A stretch of 42,204 nt of DNA. Source: Bacillota bacterium (GTDB lineage Bacteria; Bacillota; Clostridia; Acetivibrionales; DTU013). The notes beneath the pieces are model-generated. The model worked only from the letters and a program-made list of their open reading frames with translations. It did not search any database and was not told the origin of the DNA. The stretch's first letter is position 1; the number at the start of each line of letters is the position of its first letter. Position numbers and translations under genes: made by a program. This document shows positions 32,570 through 41,167 of this stretch, one piece after another. The stretch lies in NCBI GenBank assembly GCA_023426125.1, contig JAFABI010000040.1:1-42204 (forward strand), in the 5' to 3' direction.

Positions 32570-32604
32570 GGACACTTTTGCCATAAAATTTTTACAGCAT
32601 CCCG

Positions 32605-35600
32605 CTACTCAACTACAGTGCTTATGCTGATGTCCTTGTATCTGCTCATTCCTGTACCTGCCGGTATAAGCTTTCCTATGATTACATTCTCCTTTAAACC
32701 TACCAGAGGATCTACCTTGCCTTTGATGGCAGCTTCCGTCAAAACCCTGGTGGTTTCCTGGAAGGATGCCGCCGAGAGGAAGGATTCGGTAGCCAGGGAC
32801 GCCTTGGTGATACCCAGGAGAGCCCTCTTGCCCACTGCCGGCCTCAAGCCCTCGGCAGTAACTCTTGCGTTTTCAGCTTCAAAATCAAATATGTCCACAA
32901 GGCCGCCAGGCAACATGTTAGTATCGCCGGCATCGTCTATCTTGACCTTTCGGAGCATTTGCCTTACGATTACCTCAATGTGCTTATCGTTGATGTCAAC
33001 GCCCTGCAGCCTGTAAACCCTCTGTACTTCTTGCAGCAGATAGGATTGAACCCCTTTCAGGCCTTTGATTTTCAAGATGTCGTGAGGATTTACGGAACCT
33101 TCCGTCAGCTCGTCGCCGGCTTCGACGGTATCCCCGTCCATCACCTTGATCCTGGAGCCGTAAGGAATCAAATAGTTGCGTGCTTCGCCTTCCTCGGATG
33201 TAATTATTACTTCCCTCTTTTTCTTTGTTTCATTTATCTTGACGGTACCATTTATTTCTGAAATCACTGCAAGGCCCTTGGGCTTCCTTGCTTCAAAAAG
33301 CTCCTCGACACGGGGGAGACCCTGTGTGATGTCATCACCGGCAACACCGCCGGTATGGAAGGTTCTCATGGTCAGCTGGGTACCCGGCTCGCCTATGGAC
33401 TGGGCGGCTATGATACCTACCGCTTCGCCAACATTGACATCCTCTCCTGTAGCCAGGTTTGCGCCGTAGCATTTTGCGCAGACGCCGTATTCTGCATGGC
33501 AGGTGAGGATAGACCTGATTTTGACCCTCTTCAGACCAGCCTTTTCAACCCTGTCCGCTTCAGCGTCGGTTATCATTTTGTCGCCTTCAACAAGCACTTC
33601 CCCCGTATTCGGATCTATAATGGGCTCAATGGTATATCTCCCGACAATTCTTTCCGCTACGCCTTCAATTACTTCATTGCCGTCCTTAACGTCGAATACC
33701 TCGGTACTTTTTCTGGTACCGCAGTCAATTTCCCTGACGATAACATCCTGGCTGACATCCACCAGACGGCGGGTAAGGTAACCGGAGTCGGCAGTTCTTA
33801 AGGCCGTATCTGCAAGTCCTTTTCTGGCGCCGTGGGTGGAGATGAAGTATTCCAGAACATTCAGACCTTCACGGAAATTTGCACGGATGGGGATTTCAAG
33901 GGTTCTGCCCTGGGTATCCGCCATAAGGCCTCTCATTCCTGAAAGCTGCTTGATCTGGCTGATGCTTCCTCTTGCTCCCGACTGTGACATCATGAAGATG
34001 GGGTTGAATCTGTCAAGGGTCTGCAAAAGGGCTTGCGTCAGGTTTTCACCGGTTTCGGTCCAAGCCGTGATGACCGAGTTGTATCTTTCTTCTTCGGAGA
34101 TCAAACCGCGTTTGTACATTTTGGTAATGTTATCGATCCTGTCTTCAGTATCCGCAATGTACTTGGCTTTGACATTTGGTATGACCATATCCGAAACACT
34201 GACGGTAATGGCGCCTTTGGTGGAATATTTAAAGCCCAATGCCTTTATGCGGTCAAGGACAACTGCCGTGGCAGTAGTGCCATGCACTTTTATACACTTG
34301 TCGATGATTCTTCCCAGTTCCTTCTTTGTGACAAGGAAGGTAACCTCCAGATTAAAAAGATTGTCGGGATTGGATCTGTTTACAAAGCCCAGATCCTGCG
34401 GAATCGCCTCATTGAAAATGAGCCTTCCCACGGTTGCGTCGATAATCTTTGATTTTTTTACGTCATCCACTGTCTTGGTCAGTCTTATCCTTATTGGGGC
34501 ATGGAGTCCGACAAAGCCTGAATCATAAGCCATGATAGCTTCTTCAATGGAGCCGAATACCTTTCCTTCACCCGGTTCGCCTTCACGCTGGATGGTCAGG
34601 TAATAGCTTCCCAGTACCATATCCTGCGTAGGAACGGTCACAGGTCTGCCGTCCTGGGGCTTGAGAAGGTTGTTTGCCGAAAGCATGAGGAACCTTGCTT
34701 CTGCCTGCGCTTCTGCGGACAACGGAACGTGAACGGCCATCTGGTCACCGTCGAAGTCTGCATTGTATGCTGTGCAAACCAGAGGGTGCAGTTTAAGAGC
34801 CCTGCCTTCCACCAGTACCGGTTCGAATGCCTGAATACCAAGTCTGTGAAGGGTAGGCGCACGGTTCAGCAACACCGGGTGCTCCTTGATTACTTCTTCC
34901 AGAACGTCCCAGACTTCATTCCTTACTCTTTCAACCATTCTCTTTGCGCTTTTTATATTATGGGCCAGCCCGTCATTCACCAGCTTTTTCATTACGAAAG
35001 GCTTGAAAAGCTCCAGAGCCATCTCTTTTGGCAGACCACACTGGAATATTTTCAGTTCCGGTCCCACAACGATAACGGAACGTCCCGAGTAGTCAACACG
35101 CTTTCCCAGCAGGTTTTGACGGAAACGTCCCTGTTTGCCCTTCAACATGTCGGAAAGGGATTTTAACGGTCTGTTGCCGGGGCCTGTAACGGGTCTTCCC
35201 CTTCTTCCGTTGTCAATGAGGGCGTCGACGGCTTCCTGCAGCATTCTCTTTTCGTTCCTGACGATGATGTCGGGAGCACCCAGATCCAGCAGCCTCTTTA
35301 GGCGGTTGTTCCTGTTGATAACCCTTCTGTAAAGGTCATTCAAATCGGAGGTGGCAAACCTGCCGCCGTCCAGCTGTACCATCGGGCGCAGCTCCGGCGG
35401 AATCACCGGAACAACATCCATGATCATCCATTCCGGTCTGTTCTGGGAAAGTCTGAAGGCTTCCACAACCTCAAGCCTTTTTATGGTCCTGACCCGCTTC
35501 TGTCCGGAGGTATCGCTCAATTCCGATCTTAATTCCTTTGACAGTTTCTCCAGGTCGATCTCCATAAGAAGCTCCTTGACAGCTTCCGCACCCATCCCGG

Positions 35601-36102
35601 CTTTAAATTTCAAGCCGAATTTTTCCACACTGTCCCTGTATTCCTTTTCCGTGAGTATCTGCTTCTTAGAAAGGGGAGTCTGCCCCGGATCGATGACGAC
35701 ATAGGAAGCAAAATACAATATCTTTTCAAGGGCTCTGGGCGACATATCAAGAATAAGTCCCATCCTGCTGGGGATTCCCTTAAAGTACCATATGTGGGAT
35801 ACGGGAGCTGCAAGCTCAATGTGCCCCATGCGTTCCCTTCTGACTTTTGAACGGGTTACTTCAACGCCGCACCTGTCGCATACAATGCCCTTATACCTTA
35901 TTCTTTTATACTTTCCGCAGTGGCATTCCCAGTCCTTTTGCGGTCCGAAAATCCTTTCGCAGAAAAGCCCGTCCCTCTCCGGCTTCAGTGTTCTATAATT
36001 AATTGTTTCAGGTTTTTTGACTTCGCCTCTTGACCATTCTCTGACTTTCTCTGGAGAAGCTAAACCAATCTTTATTGCATCAAAATTGTTGAGTTCAAAC
36101 AT
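32605..36102 (-). CDS. rpoC: DNA-directed RNA polymerase beta' subunit
   Basis: RNA polymerase beta' subunit, 1165 residues, complete. The N-terminal zinc site is Cys60, Cys62, Cys75 and Cys78. The active-site magnesium motif NADFDGDQM is at 447-455. The second zinc site region (CHAEYGVCAKCYG) and the C-terminal conserved blocks are present. It lacks the large insertion of the E. coli subunit, as in Firmicutes. The frame includes six codons upstream, but ATG 36102 follows AAAGGAG and gives the normal start MFELNNFDAIKIGLASPEKV. It is 131 bp after rpoB. Confidence 0.99.
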   Translation of the reverse strand: MFELNNFDAIKIGLASPEKVREWSRGEVKKPETINYRTLKPERDGLFCERIFGPQKDWECHCGKYKRIRYKGIVCDRCGVEVTRSKVRRERMGHIELAAPVSHIWYFKGIPSRMGLILDMSPRALEKILYFASYVVIDPGQTPLSKKQILTEKEYRDSVEKFGLKFKAGMGAEAVKELLMEIDLEKLSKELRSELSDTSGQKRVRTIKRLEVVEAFRLSQNRPEWMIMDVVPVIPPELRPMVQLDGGRFATSDLNDLYRRVINRNNRLKRLLDLGAPDIIVRNEKRMLQEAVDALIDNGRRGRPVTGPGNRPLKSLSDMLKGKQGRFRQNLLGKRVDYSGRSVIVVGPELKIFQCGLPKEMALELFKPFVMKKLVNDGLAHNIKSAKRMVERVRNEVWDVLEEVIKEHPVLLNRAPTLHRLGIQAFEPVLVEGRALKLHPLVCTAYNADFDGDQMAVHVPLSAEAQAEARFLMLSANNLLKPQDGRPVTVPTQDMVLGSYYLTIQREGEPGEGKVFGSIEEAIMAYDSGFVGLHAPIRIRLTKTVDDVKKSKIIDATVGRLIFNEAIPQDLGFVNRSNPDNLFNLEVTFLVTKKELGRIIDKCIKVHGTTATAVVLDRIKALGFKYSTKGAITVSVSDMVIPNVKAKYIADTEDRIDNITKMYKRGLISEEERYNSVITAWTETGENLTQALLQTLDRFNPIFMMSQSGARGSISQIKQLSGMRGLMADTQGRTLEIPIRANFREGLNVLEYFISTHGARKGLADTALRTADSGYLTRRLVDVSQDVIVREIDCGTRKSTEVFDVKDGNEVIEGVAERIVGRYTIEPIIDPNTGEVLVEGDKMITDAEADRVEKAGLKRVKIRSILTCHAEYGVCAKCYGANLATGEDVNVGEAVGIIAAQSIGEPGTQLTMRTFHTGGVAGDDITQGLPRVEELFEARKPKGLAVISEINGTVKINETKKKREVIITSEEGEARNYLIPYGSRIKVMDGDTVEAGDELTEGSVNPHDILKIKGLKGVQSYLLQEVQRVYRLQGVDINDKHIEVIVRQMLRKVKIDDAGDTNMLPGGLVDIFDFEAENARVTAEGLRPAVGKRALLGITKASLATESFLSAASFQETTRVLTEAAIKGKVDPLVGLKENVIIGKLIPAGTGMSRYKDISISTVVE

Positions 36103-36123
36103 GGCTTTATCTCCTTTCATATG

Positions 36124-36150
36124 TGCGGGGACACACCCTTCTCCCCCGCA
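36124..36150 (-). other. hairpin in the rpoC leader
   Basis: TGCGGGG (36124-36130) pairs with CCCCGCA (36144-36150) around GGGACAC-type sequence, 22 bp before the rpoC start. It may be a worn repeat or may tune rpoC translation. Confidence 0.45.
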
Positions 36151-36233
36151 AATCGTATTCCTTATTTATCGAGGCTGGCTCGTTGGTTTTCGTTGACTGC
36201 TAAACCATCATGCCAGGGAATGCCCCCGTTTGA

Positions 36234-39200
36234 TTAGAAATCCTCGTCATCCAGATTATCTTCAAATTCCTCATCCTCTTCGGAAAACAGATCCTCTCCC
36301 AGGGTATTCTCAAGGGCGTCTCCCGAAGTGCCGATGTCTCCAAGGTCAAAATCGTCGATATCCATATCTTCATCCATGATATCGTCGCCGATGTCTTCAT
36401 AATCCGTCAGAGGAGTTTCATCTTCACGGCCTTCTATATTTACGTTAAGCTCTTCAAGCTCGTCTTCAACAGACTCCTTGAGCGTAATTTCCTCGCGTTC
36501 CTCGGAATAAACCTTGACGTCCAGGGCAAGGCTCTGAAGCTCTTTTATCAAAACCTTGAAGGATTCGGGTATACCCGGCTCAGGGACATTCTCACCCTTG
36601 ACGATGGATTCATAGGTCTTTACCCTGCCAACCACGTCATCCGACTTGACCGTCAATATTTCCTGGAGGGTATAGGCAGCTCCGTATGCTTCAAGAGCCC
36701 AAACCTCCATTTCTCCGAATCTCTGTCCGCCGAACTGCGCCTTACCGCCGAGAGGCTGCTGTGTCACCAGCGAGTACGGTCCGGTAGAACGGGCATGGAT
36801 TTTGTCGTCTACCAGATGCGCCAGCTTCAATATATACATGTAGCCGACGGTTACCCTGTTTTCAAAGGGCTCGCCGGTCCTTCCGTCGTACAATACCGTC
36901 TTGCCGTCTTCCGCAAGACCTGCCTTTCCAAGAGTTACAATGATATCATCTTCCGTCGCCCCGTCAAAAACAGGAGTGGCTATTTCCCAGCCCAGAGCTT
37001 TCGCCGCATAGCCCAGATGGACCTCCAGCACCTGTCCGATGTTCATACGAGAAGGAACGCCCAGTGGATTCAACACGATTTCCAGAGGCGTACCGTCTGG
37101 AAGGAAAGGCATATCCTCCTCCGGCAGTATCCTTGAAATAACACCCTTGTTCCCGTGTCTTCCGGCCATCTTGTCACCGACGGATATTTTTCTTTTCTGG
37201 GCGATATAGCATCTTACCAGCTGGTTGACTCCCGGCGGCAGTTCGTCTCCGTTTTCCCTTGTGAATACCTTGACATCCACGATAATACCGGATTCGCCAT
37301 GAGGTACTCTTAACGAGGTATCCCTTACCTCCCTTGCCTTTTCACCGAAGATCGCTCTCAAAAGCCGTTCTTCGGCAGTCAGTTCGGTTTCACCTTTTGG
37401 TGTAACTTTACCTACCAGGATATCCCCCGCTCTGACCTCGGCTCCGATTCGGATAATACCTCTGTCGTCAAGGTCCTTGAGGGATTCTTCGCTGACATTG
37501 GGGATATCTCTGGTGATTTCCTCCGGCCCCAGCTTGGTGTCCCTTGCTTCGGCCTCATATTCCTCAATGTGGATGGAGGTGAATACGTCATCCTTTACCA
37601 GCTTTTCGCTGATGAGGATGGCATCCTCGTAATTGTAGCCTTCCCAGGTCATAAAGCCGATCAGGATGTTTTTGCCGAGGGCTATTTCTCCATTGTCGGT
37701 GGAAGGGCCGTCCGCAATGACGTCCCCCTTCTCCAGCACTTCGCCTTTCCTTACAATCGGCCTCTGGTTGATGCAGGTGCCCTGGTTGGAACGCATATAT
37801 TTCAAAAGCTTATAAACGTCCTTTTTGCCTTCCCTTGTTTTGATTACGATTTCATTGGCCGATACCTTGTCGACAACGCCCGCATTTTTCGCCAGGAGCA
37901 CAACGCCCGAATCCCTGGCAGCCTTGTATTCGATACCGGTGCCGATAACGGGGGCGTCCGGCTTGATCAGAGGCACCGCCTGGCGCTGCATGTTGGAGCC
38001 CATGAGGGCACGGTTTGCGTCGTCATTTTCAAGGAACGGGATCATGGCTGTCGCCACCGATACCAGCTGCTTCGGCGATACATCCATAAAGTCGACCCTG
38101 TCCCTTTCAACTTCCAGGATGTCGTCTTTAAATCTTGAAAGCACTTTCTTTGCCACAAATCCGCCGTTTTCATCCAGAGGCTCGTTTGCCTGTGCAACGA
38201 TGTATTTATCTTCTTCATCCGCCGTCAGATAAACGATCTCAGTGGAAACAACATTCTTCGCCTTATCAATCCTTCGATAGGGCGCCTCGACAAATCCGTA
38301 TTCATTAATCCTGGCATAGGTGCTAAGGGAGCCTATAAGACCGATGTTCGGGCCTTCAGGCGTCTCTATGGGGCACATGCGGCCATAGTGGGAATGGTGA
38401 ACGTCACGGACTTCAAACCCGGCCCTCTCCCTGCTCAAACCACCCGGCCCAAGGGCGCTCAGCCTTCTTTTATGCGTCAACTCGGCCAGAGGGTTGGTCT
38501 GGTCCATGAACTGGGACAGCTGGCTGCTGCCGAAGAATTCCTTGATAGCCGCGGCAACGGGACGGATGTTGATCAAAGCCTGGGGGGTTACGATGTCAAT
38601 GTCCTGAATGGTCATTCTTTCCCTGACGACCCTTTCCATCCTGGCAAGCCCGATCCTGAACTGGTTCTGCAGAAGCTCGCCTACGCAGCGAAGCCTTCTG
38701 TTGCCCAGATGGTCGATATCGTCTGTATTACCCACGGTATAGCTTAAATGAATAAGGAAATTGATGGAGGAAATAATATCATGAACCGTGATATATTTGG
38801 GTATGAGCTCGTCAATATTCTCTTTTAAAGCTCTTTTTAAGGCCTCGGGATTATCATTCTCCTCCAGGAGCTTTTTGAGAATGTCAAATCTCACCTTCTC
38901 GTTAAAGCCCATCTGGGATACGTCAAAGTCCACAAAAGCTCTTATATCAACGGTATTATTGCCGATGACCACGACCTTTTTGCCCTCGATGTTGAGATTG
39001 ACACTATTGATCCCCGAATTCTGAATAAGCTCGGCTTTCTCCCTGTCGATTTTTGCATCTTCCTCAACAATGATTTCACCGGTCTGGGGGTTGACAATTC
39101 TCTCGGCAGTTCTAAAACCGGCAATTCTTCCTGCCAGGGATAATTTTTTATTAAACTTGAACCTGCCGAATTTGGCAAGGTCATACCGCTTTGGATCGAA

Positions 39201-39977
39201 AAACAGGCTGTTCAACAGCGTCGTTGCGCTTTCTACCGTCGGAGGCTCTCCGGGTCTCAGTCTTTTATAGATTTCAAGGAGACCTTCATCCTGTGTTTTG
39301 GCATTGTCCTTCTGGATGGTTGCGAGAATCCTCTCGTCCTCCCCCAGAAGCTCCGTTATGGCCAGATCGGTACCGTAGCCCAGAGCGCGCAATAGTACGG
39401 TGATCGGAAGCTTTCTCGTCCGGTCGATCCGGACGGACATAACGTCATTGGAATCGGTTTCATACTCCAGCCAGGCACCGCGGTTTGGTATGACGGTAGC
39501 GGCAAAGAGTTCCTTTCCTGTACGGTCAAGCTTGGAGGAATAGTAAATGCCGGGAGATCTGACCAGCTGGCTTACGATGACCCTCTCGGCGCCGTTAATG
39601 ACAAAGGTGCCGTTGTCTGTCATCAGCGGAAAGTCTCCCATAAAAATTTCCTGTTCCTTGACTTCGCCAGTTTCCTTATTGATAAGACGGACTTTTACCT
39701 TTAATGGAGCAGAATAGGTGGTATCCCTTTCTTTGCACTCTTCAACGCTGTATTTCGGGTTGTCGTCCTCCAGATTGTAATCGGGAAACTCCAGGATCAG
39801 ATTACCGGTATAGTCCGTAATGGGTGAAACATCTCTGAAAACCTCTCTGAGGCCTTCTTCAAGAAACCACCTGTAGGAATTTTTCTGCACCTCGATAAGA
39901 TTGGGCATGTCTAAAACTTCGTCAATTTTAGAGTAGCTCATTCTCGTATTCCTTCCCAGTTGAACGGGATGTACCAT
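36234..39977 (-). CDS. rpoB: DNA-directed RNA polymerase beta subunit
   Basis: RNA polymerase beta subunit, 1247 residues, complete. The rifampicin region (about 483-510) reads SSQLSQFMDQTNPLAELTHK followed by RRLSALGPG, the sensitive form. GDKMAGRHGNKG and the C-terminal GGKAQFGGQRFGEMEVWAL clamp segment are present. After the conserved core is a long acidic tail (about 1165-1247, rich in Asp and Glu) as in many Clostridia. GAGGTGA precedes the ATG. Unusually, rplJ and rplL are not upstream; a 637-bp gap and a divergent DUF4183 gene are found instead. Confidence 0.99.
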   Translation of the reverse strand: MVHPVQLGRNTRMSYSKIDEVLDMPNLIEVQKNSYRWFLEEGLREVFRDVSPITDYTGNLILEFPDYNLEDDNPKYSVEECKERDTTYSAPLKVKVRLINKETGEVKEQEIFMGDFPLMTDNGTFVINGAERVIVSQLVRSPGIYYSSKLDRTGKELFAATVIPNRGAWLEYETDSNDVMSVRIDRTRKLPITVLLRALGYGTDLAITELLGEDERILATIQKDNAKTQDEGLLEIYKRLRPGEPPTVESATTLLNSLFFDPKRYDLAKFGRFKFNKKLSLAGRIAGFRTAERIVNPQTGEIIVEEDAKIDREKAELIQNSGINSVNLNIEGKKVVVIGNNTVDIRAFVDFDVSQMGFNEKVRFDILKKLLEENDNPEALKRALKENIDELIPKYITVHDIISSINFLIHLSYTVGNTDDIDHLGNRRLRCVGELLQNQFRIGLARMERVVRERMTIQDIDIVTPQALINIRPVAAAIKEFFGSSQLSQFMDQTNPLAELTHKRRLSALGPGGLSRERAGFEVRDVHHSHYGRMCPIETPEGPNIGLIGSLSTYARINEYGFVEAPYRRIDKAKNVVSTEIVYLTADEEDKYIVAQANEPLDENGGFVAKKVLSRFKDDILEVERDRVDFMDVSPKQLVSVATAMIPFLENDDANRALMGSNMQRQAVPLIKPDAPVIGTGIEYKAARDSGVVLLAKNAGVVDKVSANEIVIKTREGKKDVYKLLKYMRSNQGTCINQRPIVRKGEVLEKGDVIADGPSTDNGEIALGKNILIGFMTWEGYNYEDAILISEKLVKDDVFTSIHIEEYEAEARDTKLGPEEITRDIPNVSEESLKDLDDRGIIRIGAEVRAGDILVGKVTPKGETELTAEERLLRAIFGEKAREVRDTSLRVPHGESGIIVDVKVFTRENGDELPPGVNQLVRCYIAQKRKISVGDKMAGRHGNKGVISRILPEEDMPFLPDGTPLEIVLNPLGVPSRMNIGQVLEVHLGYAAKALGWEIATPVFDGATEDDIIVTLGKAGLAEDGKTVLYDGRTGEPFENRVTVGYMYILKLAHLVDDKIHARSTGPYSLVTQQPLGGKAQFGGQRFGEMEVWALEAYGAAYTLQEILTVKSDDVVGRVKTYESIVKGENVPEPGIPESFKVLIKELQSLALDVKVYSEEREEITLKESVEDELEELNVNIEGREDETPLTDYEDIGDDIMDEDMDIDDFDLGDIGTSGDALENTLGEDLFSEEDEEFEDNLDDEDF

Positions 39978-40172
39978 TAAAAATCACCTCATAAATTATG
40001 ACTTGTCTTAATGTTTTGAAGCATTTTTGCTTTGCCGGAACATCACTTCCACTCTGTTTTTCTTGAAACGCACATTTTATCATGAGCATTTCGAAAAAAG
40101 CTGGAAGTCTGTTTCAGCTTCGCCTTACATGAAAGATATGCAATCATGCATTTACCGGATTCACTACGTAAA

Positions 40173-40272
40173 AGCGCTGAAAATATTTCCCACTGTTTTT
40201 ATGCAAATGCTGTCGGGCGGACCCGCGAGCTTACAAAAAAAACTTACTGCTAGTCATATTTTCACCAGTACT
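40173..40272. repeat. 100-bp inverted-repeat element, copy 2, inside the rpoB leader
   Basis: AGCGCTGAAAATATTTCCCA at the left and CATATTTTCACCAGTACT at the right mirror the ends of the element at 19265-19362; the centre (ATGCAAATGCTGTCGGGCGG) has diverged. It lies inside the presumed transcribed leader of rpoB. Confidence 0.75.
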
Positions 40273-40287
40273 TATGTAGTGTATATT

Positions 40288-40317
40288 AAAGCTTTTAGTA
40301 GTATTATTAAAAGCTTT
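40288..40317. other. AAAGCTTTTA hairpin in the rpoB leader
   Basis: AAAGCTTTTA (40288-40297) pairs with TAAAAGCTTT (40308-40317), followed by TT on the plus strand. No plus-strand gene ends here. With the 100-bp element it makes the leader highly structured. The rest of 39978-40463 shows no gene. Confidence 0.55.
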
Positions 40318-40463
40318 TTGGGCTCTTCCATAATTAACCATTAAATTATTATTAACACATGTTGTCTATTTTATTCTCCTGTGTTATAATCGTTTATGCC
40401 GGGGGTTTTTTTATATTCCACGGCAGATATGTATATCTGTACCATATTATAACGCAGTTTATT

Positions 40464-40492
40464 ATTTTAGCATAGGATTGGCAACTTGTCAA
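40464..40492 (-). promoter_or_regulatory. near-consensus sigma-A promoter of rpoBC
   Basis: TTGACA (40492-40487), 17-bp spacer, TAAAAT (40469-40464). Transcription from here would give a leader of about 480 nt before rpoB. A further TATAAT (40451-40446) lies just downstream but lacks a good -35. Confidence 0.85.
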
Positions 40493-40544
40493 TCTTTTTT
40501 GTTTGGTATTTTATCCCATCCTTCATGTTTGTGTTAACATAATC

Positions 40545-40572
40545 ACAAAAAGCAAAATCGTGTCATATACTA
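40545..40572 (+). promoter_or_regulatory. sigma-K-like sporulation promoter of the DUF4183 gene
   Basis: AC at 40545-40546, 17 bp, then CATATACTA at 40564-40572 fits the sigma-K pattern (AC, 16-17 bp, CATANNNTA). It is 43 bp before the ATG. The motif is short, so chance is possible. Confidence 0.5.
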
Positions 40573-40614
40573 CTATAGAAGCCTTCAACTTAAGGTAAAG
40601 AAAGGAAGACGCAT

Positions 40615-40995
40615 ATGGCTACCGAATTATTCAAACTTGTTATGAATGCTGTTACTACTACAACAACCGATGCCGTTCCGGAGGTGGAAAAGTACTTCTA
40701 TAATTTGAACGCCGCTCACAGGACCAGCGGCACTATCACGATTCCGGCAACCCAGTTCACAGATGATACCGGCAATACCATGGCCGGAAACCTTACAACC
40801 GCAACGTCGGATAACGGATATTATCTGCTGTTTGTCAACGGTGTTTTGCAGCAATCCAGCCTGTTCACGGTTGGCGCCAACGGCTCCCAGGTAGTGATCA
40901 CTCAGGCATCAACGGTTCCTGTCAGTGCTCCGATTACATTAGCGGTTAATAATTTCGCACCCAGCTCGACTTCGACGACGACAGTAACAACATAA
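40615..40995 (+). CDS. DUF4183 domain protein
   Basis: A 126-residue protein matching DUF4183, a domain found in Bacillus, Paenibacillus and clostridial proteins, some of them on the spore surface. It begins MATELFKLVMNAVTTTTTDA, has YFYNLNAAHRTSGTITIPAT then QFTDDTGN, the core DNGYYLLFVNGVLQQSSLFT (64-83), and ends in a Ser/Thr-rich tail. There is no signal peptide and almost no Cys or Trp. AAAGGAAG precedes the ATG. The sigma-K-like promoter supports expression in the mother cell. The function of the domain is unknown to me. Confidence 0.85.
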   Translation: MATELFKLVMNAVTTTTTDAVPEVEKYFYNLNAAHRTSGTITIPATQFTDDTGNTMAGNLTTATSDNGYYLLFVNGVLQQSSLFTVGANGSQVVITQASTVPVSAPITLAVNNFAPSSTSTTTVTT

Positions 40996-41132
40996 TTGCA
41001 AAAGTCCGGCTCTCCAGCGAAACAAACCTTGATTTATCGGCGTTTACACACCTTCCGGAAATATTGCGAAAGCTTCACGGGCACTATTTCCGGAGGGATA
41101 ATAAACATATGTATGTTTCGCAGCAGTATCCG

Positions 41133-41167
41133 AAAAAAGATATGTATGGCGCTTACATATCTTTTTT
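41133..41167. terminator. bidirectional intrinsic terminator
   Basis: A perfect 14-bp stem (AAAAAAGATATGTA at 41133-41146, TACATATCTTTTTT at 41154-41167) with loop TGGCGCT works on both strands. It serves the DUF4183 gene from one side. From the other it overlaps the last codons and TAA stop of the TPR gene. Confidence 0.85.

Noticed and set aside
32275..32595. Plus-strand reading frame of about 200 codons in the rpoC-L7Ae gap
   Set aside because: It is made of translated palindromic repeats and rpoC antisense sequence; peptides such as GGHWPS and CGRAMRAP are the usual products of the TGTAGGGG elements.
39978..40463. L10-type ribosomal leader or riboswitch before rpoB
   Set aside because: No known leader motif could be matched by eye; the structure is explained at least partly by an inverted-repeat element.
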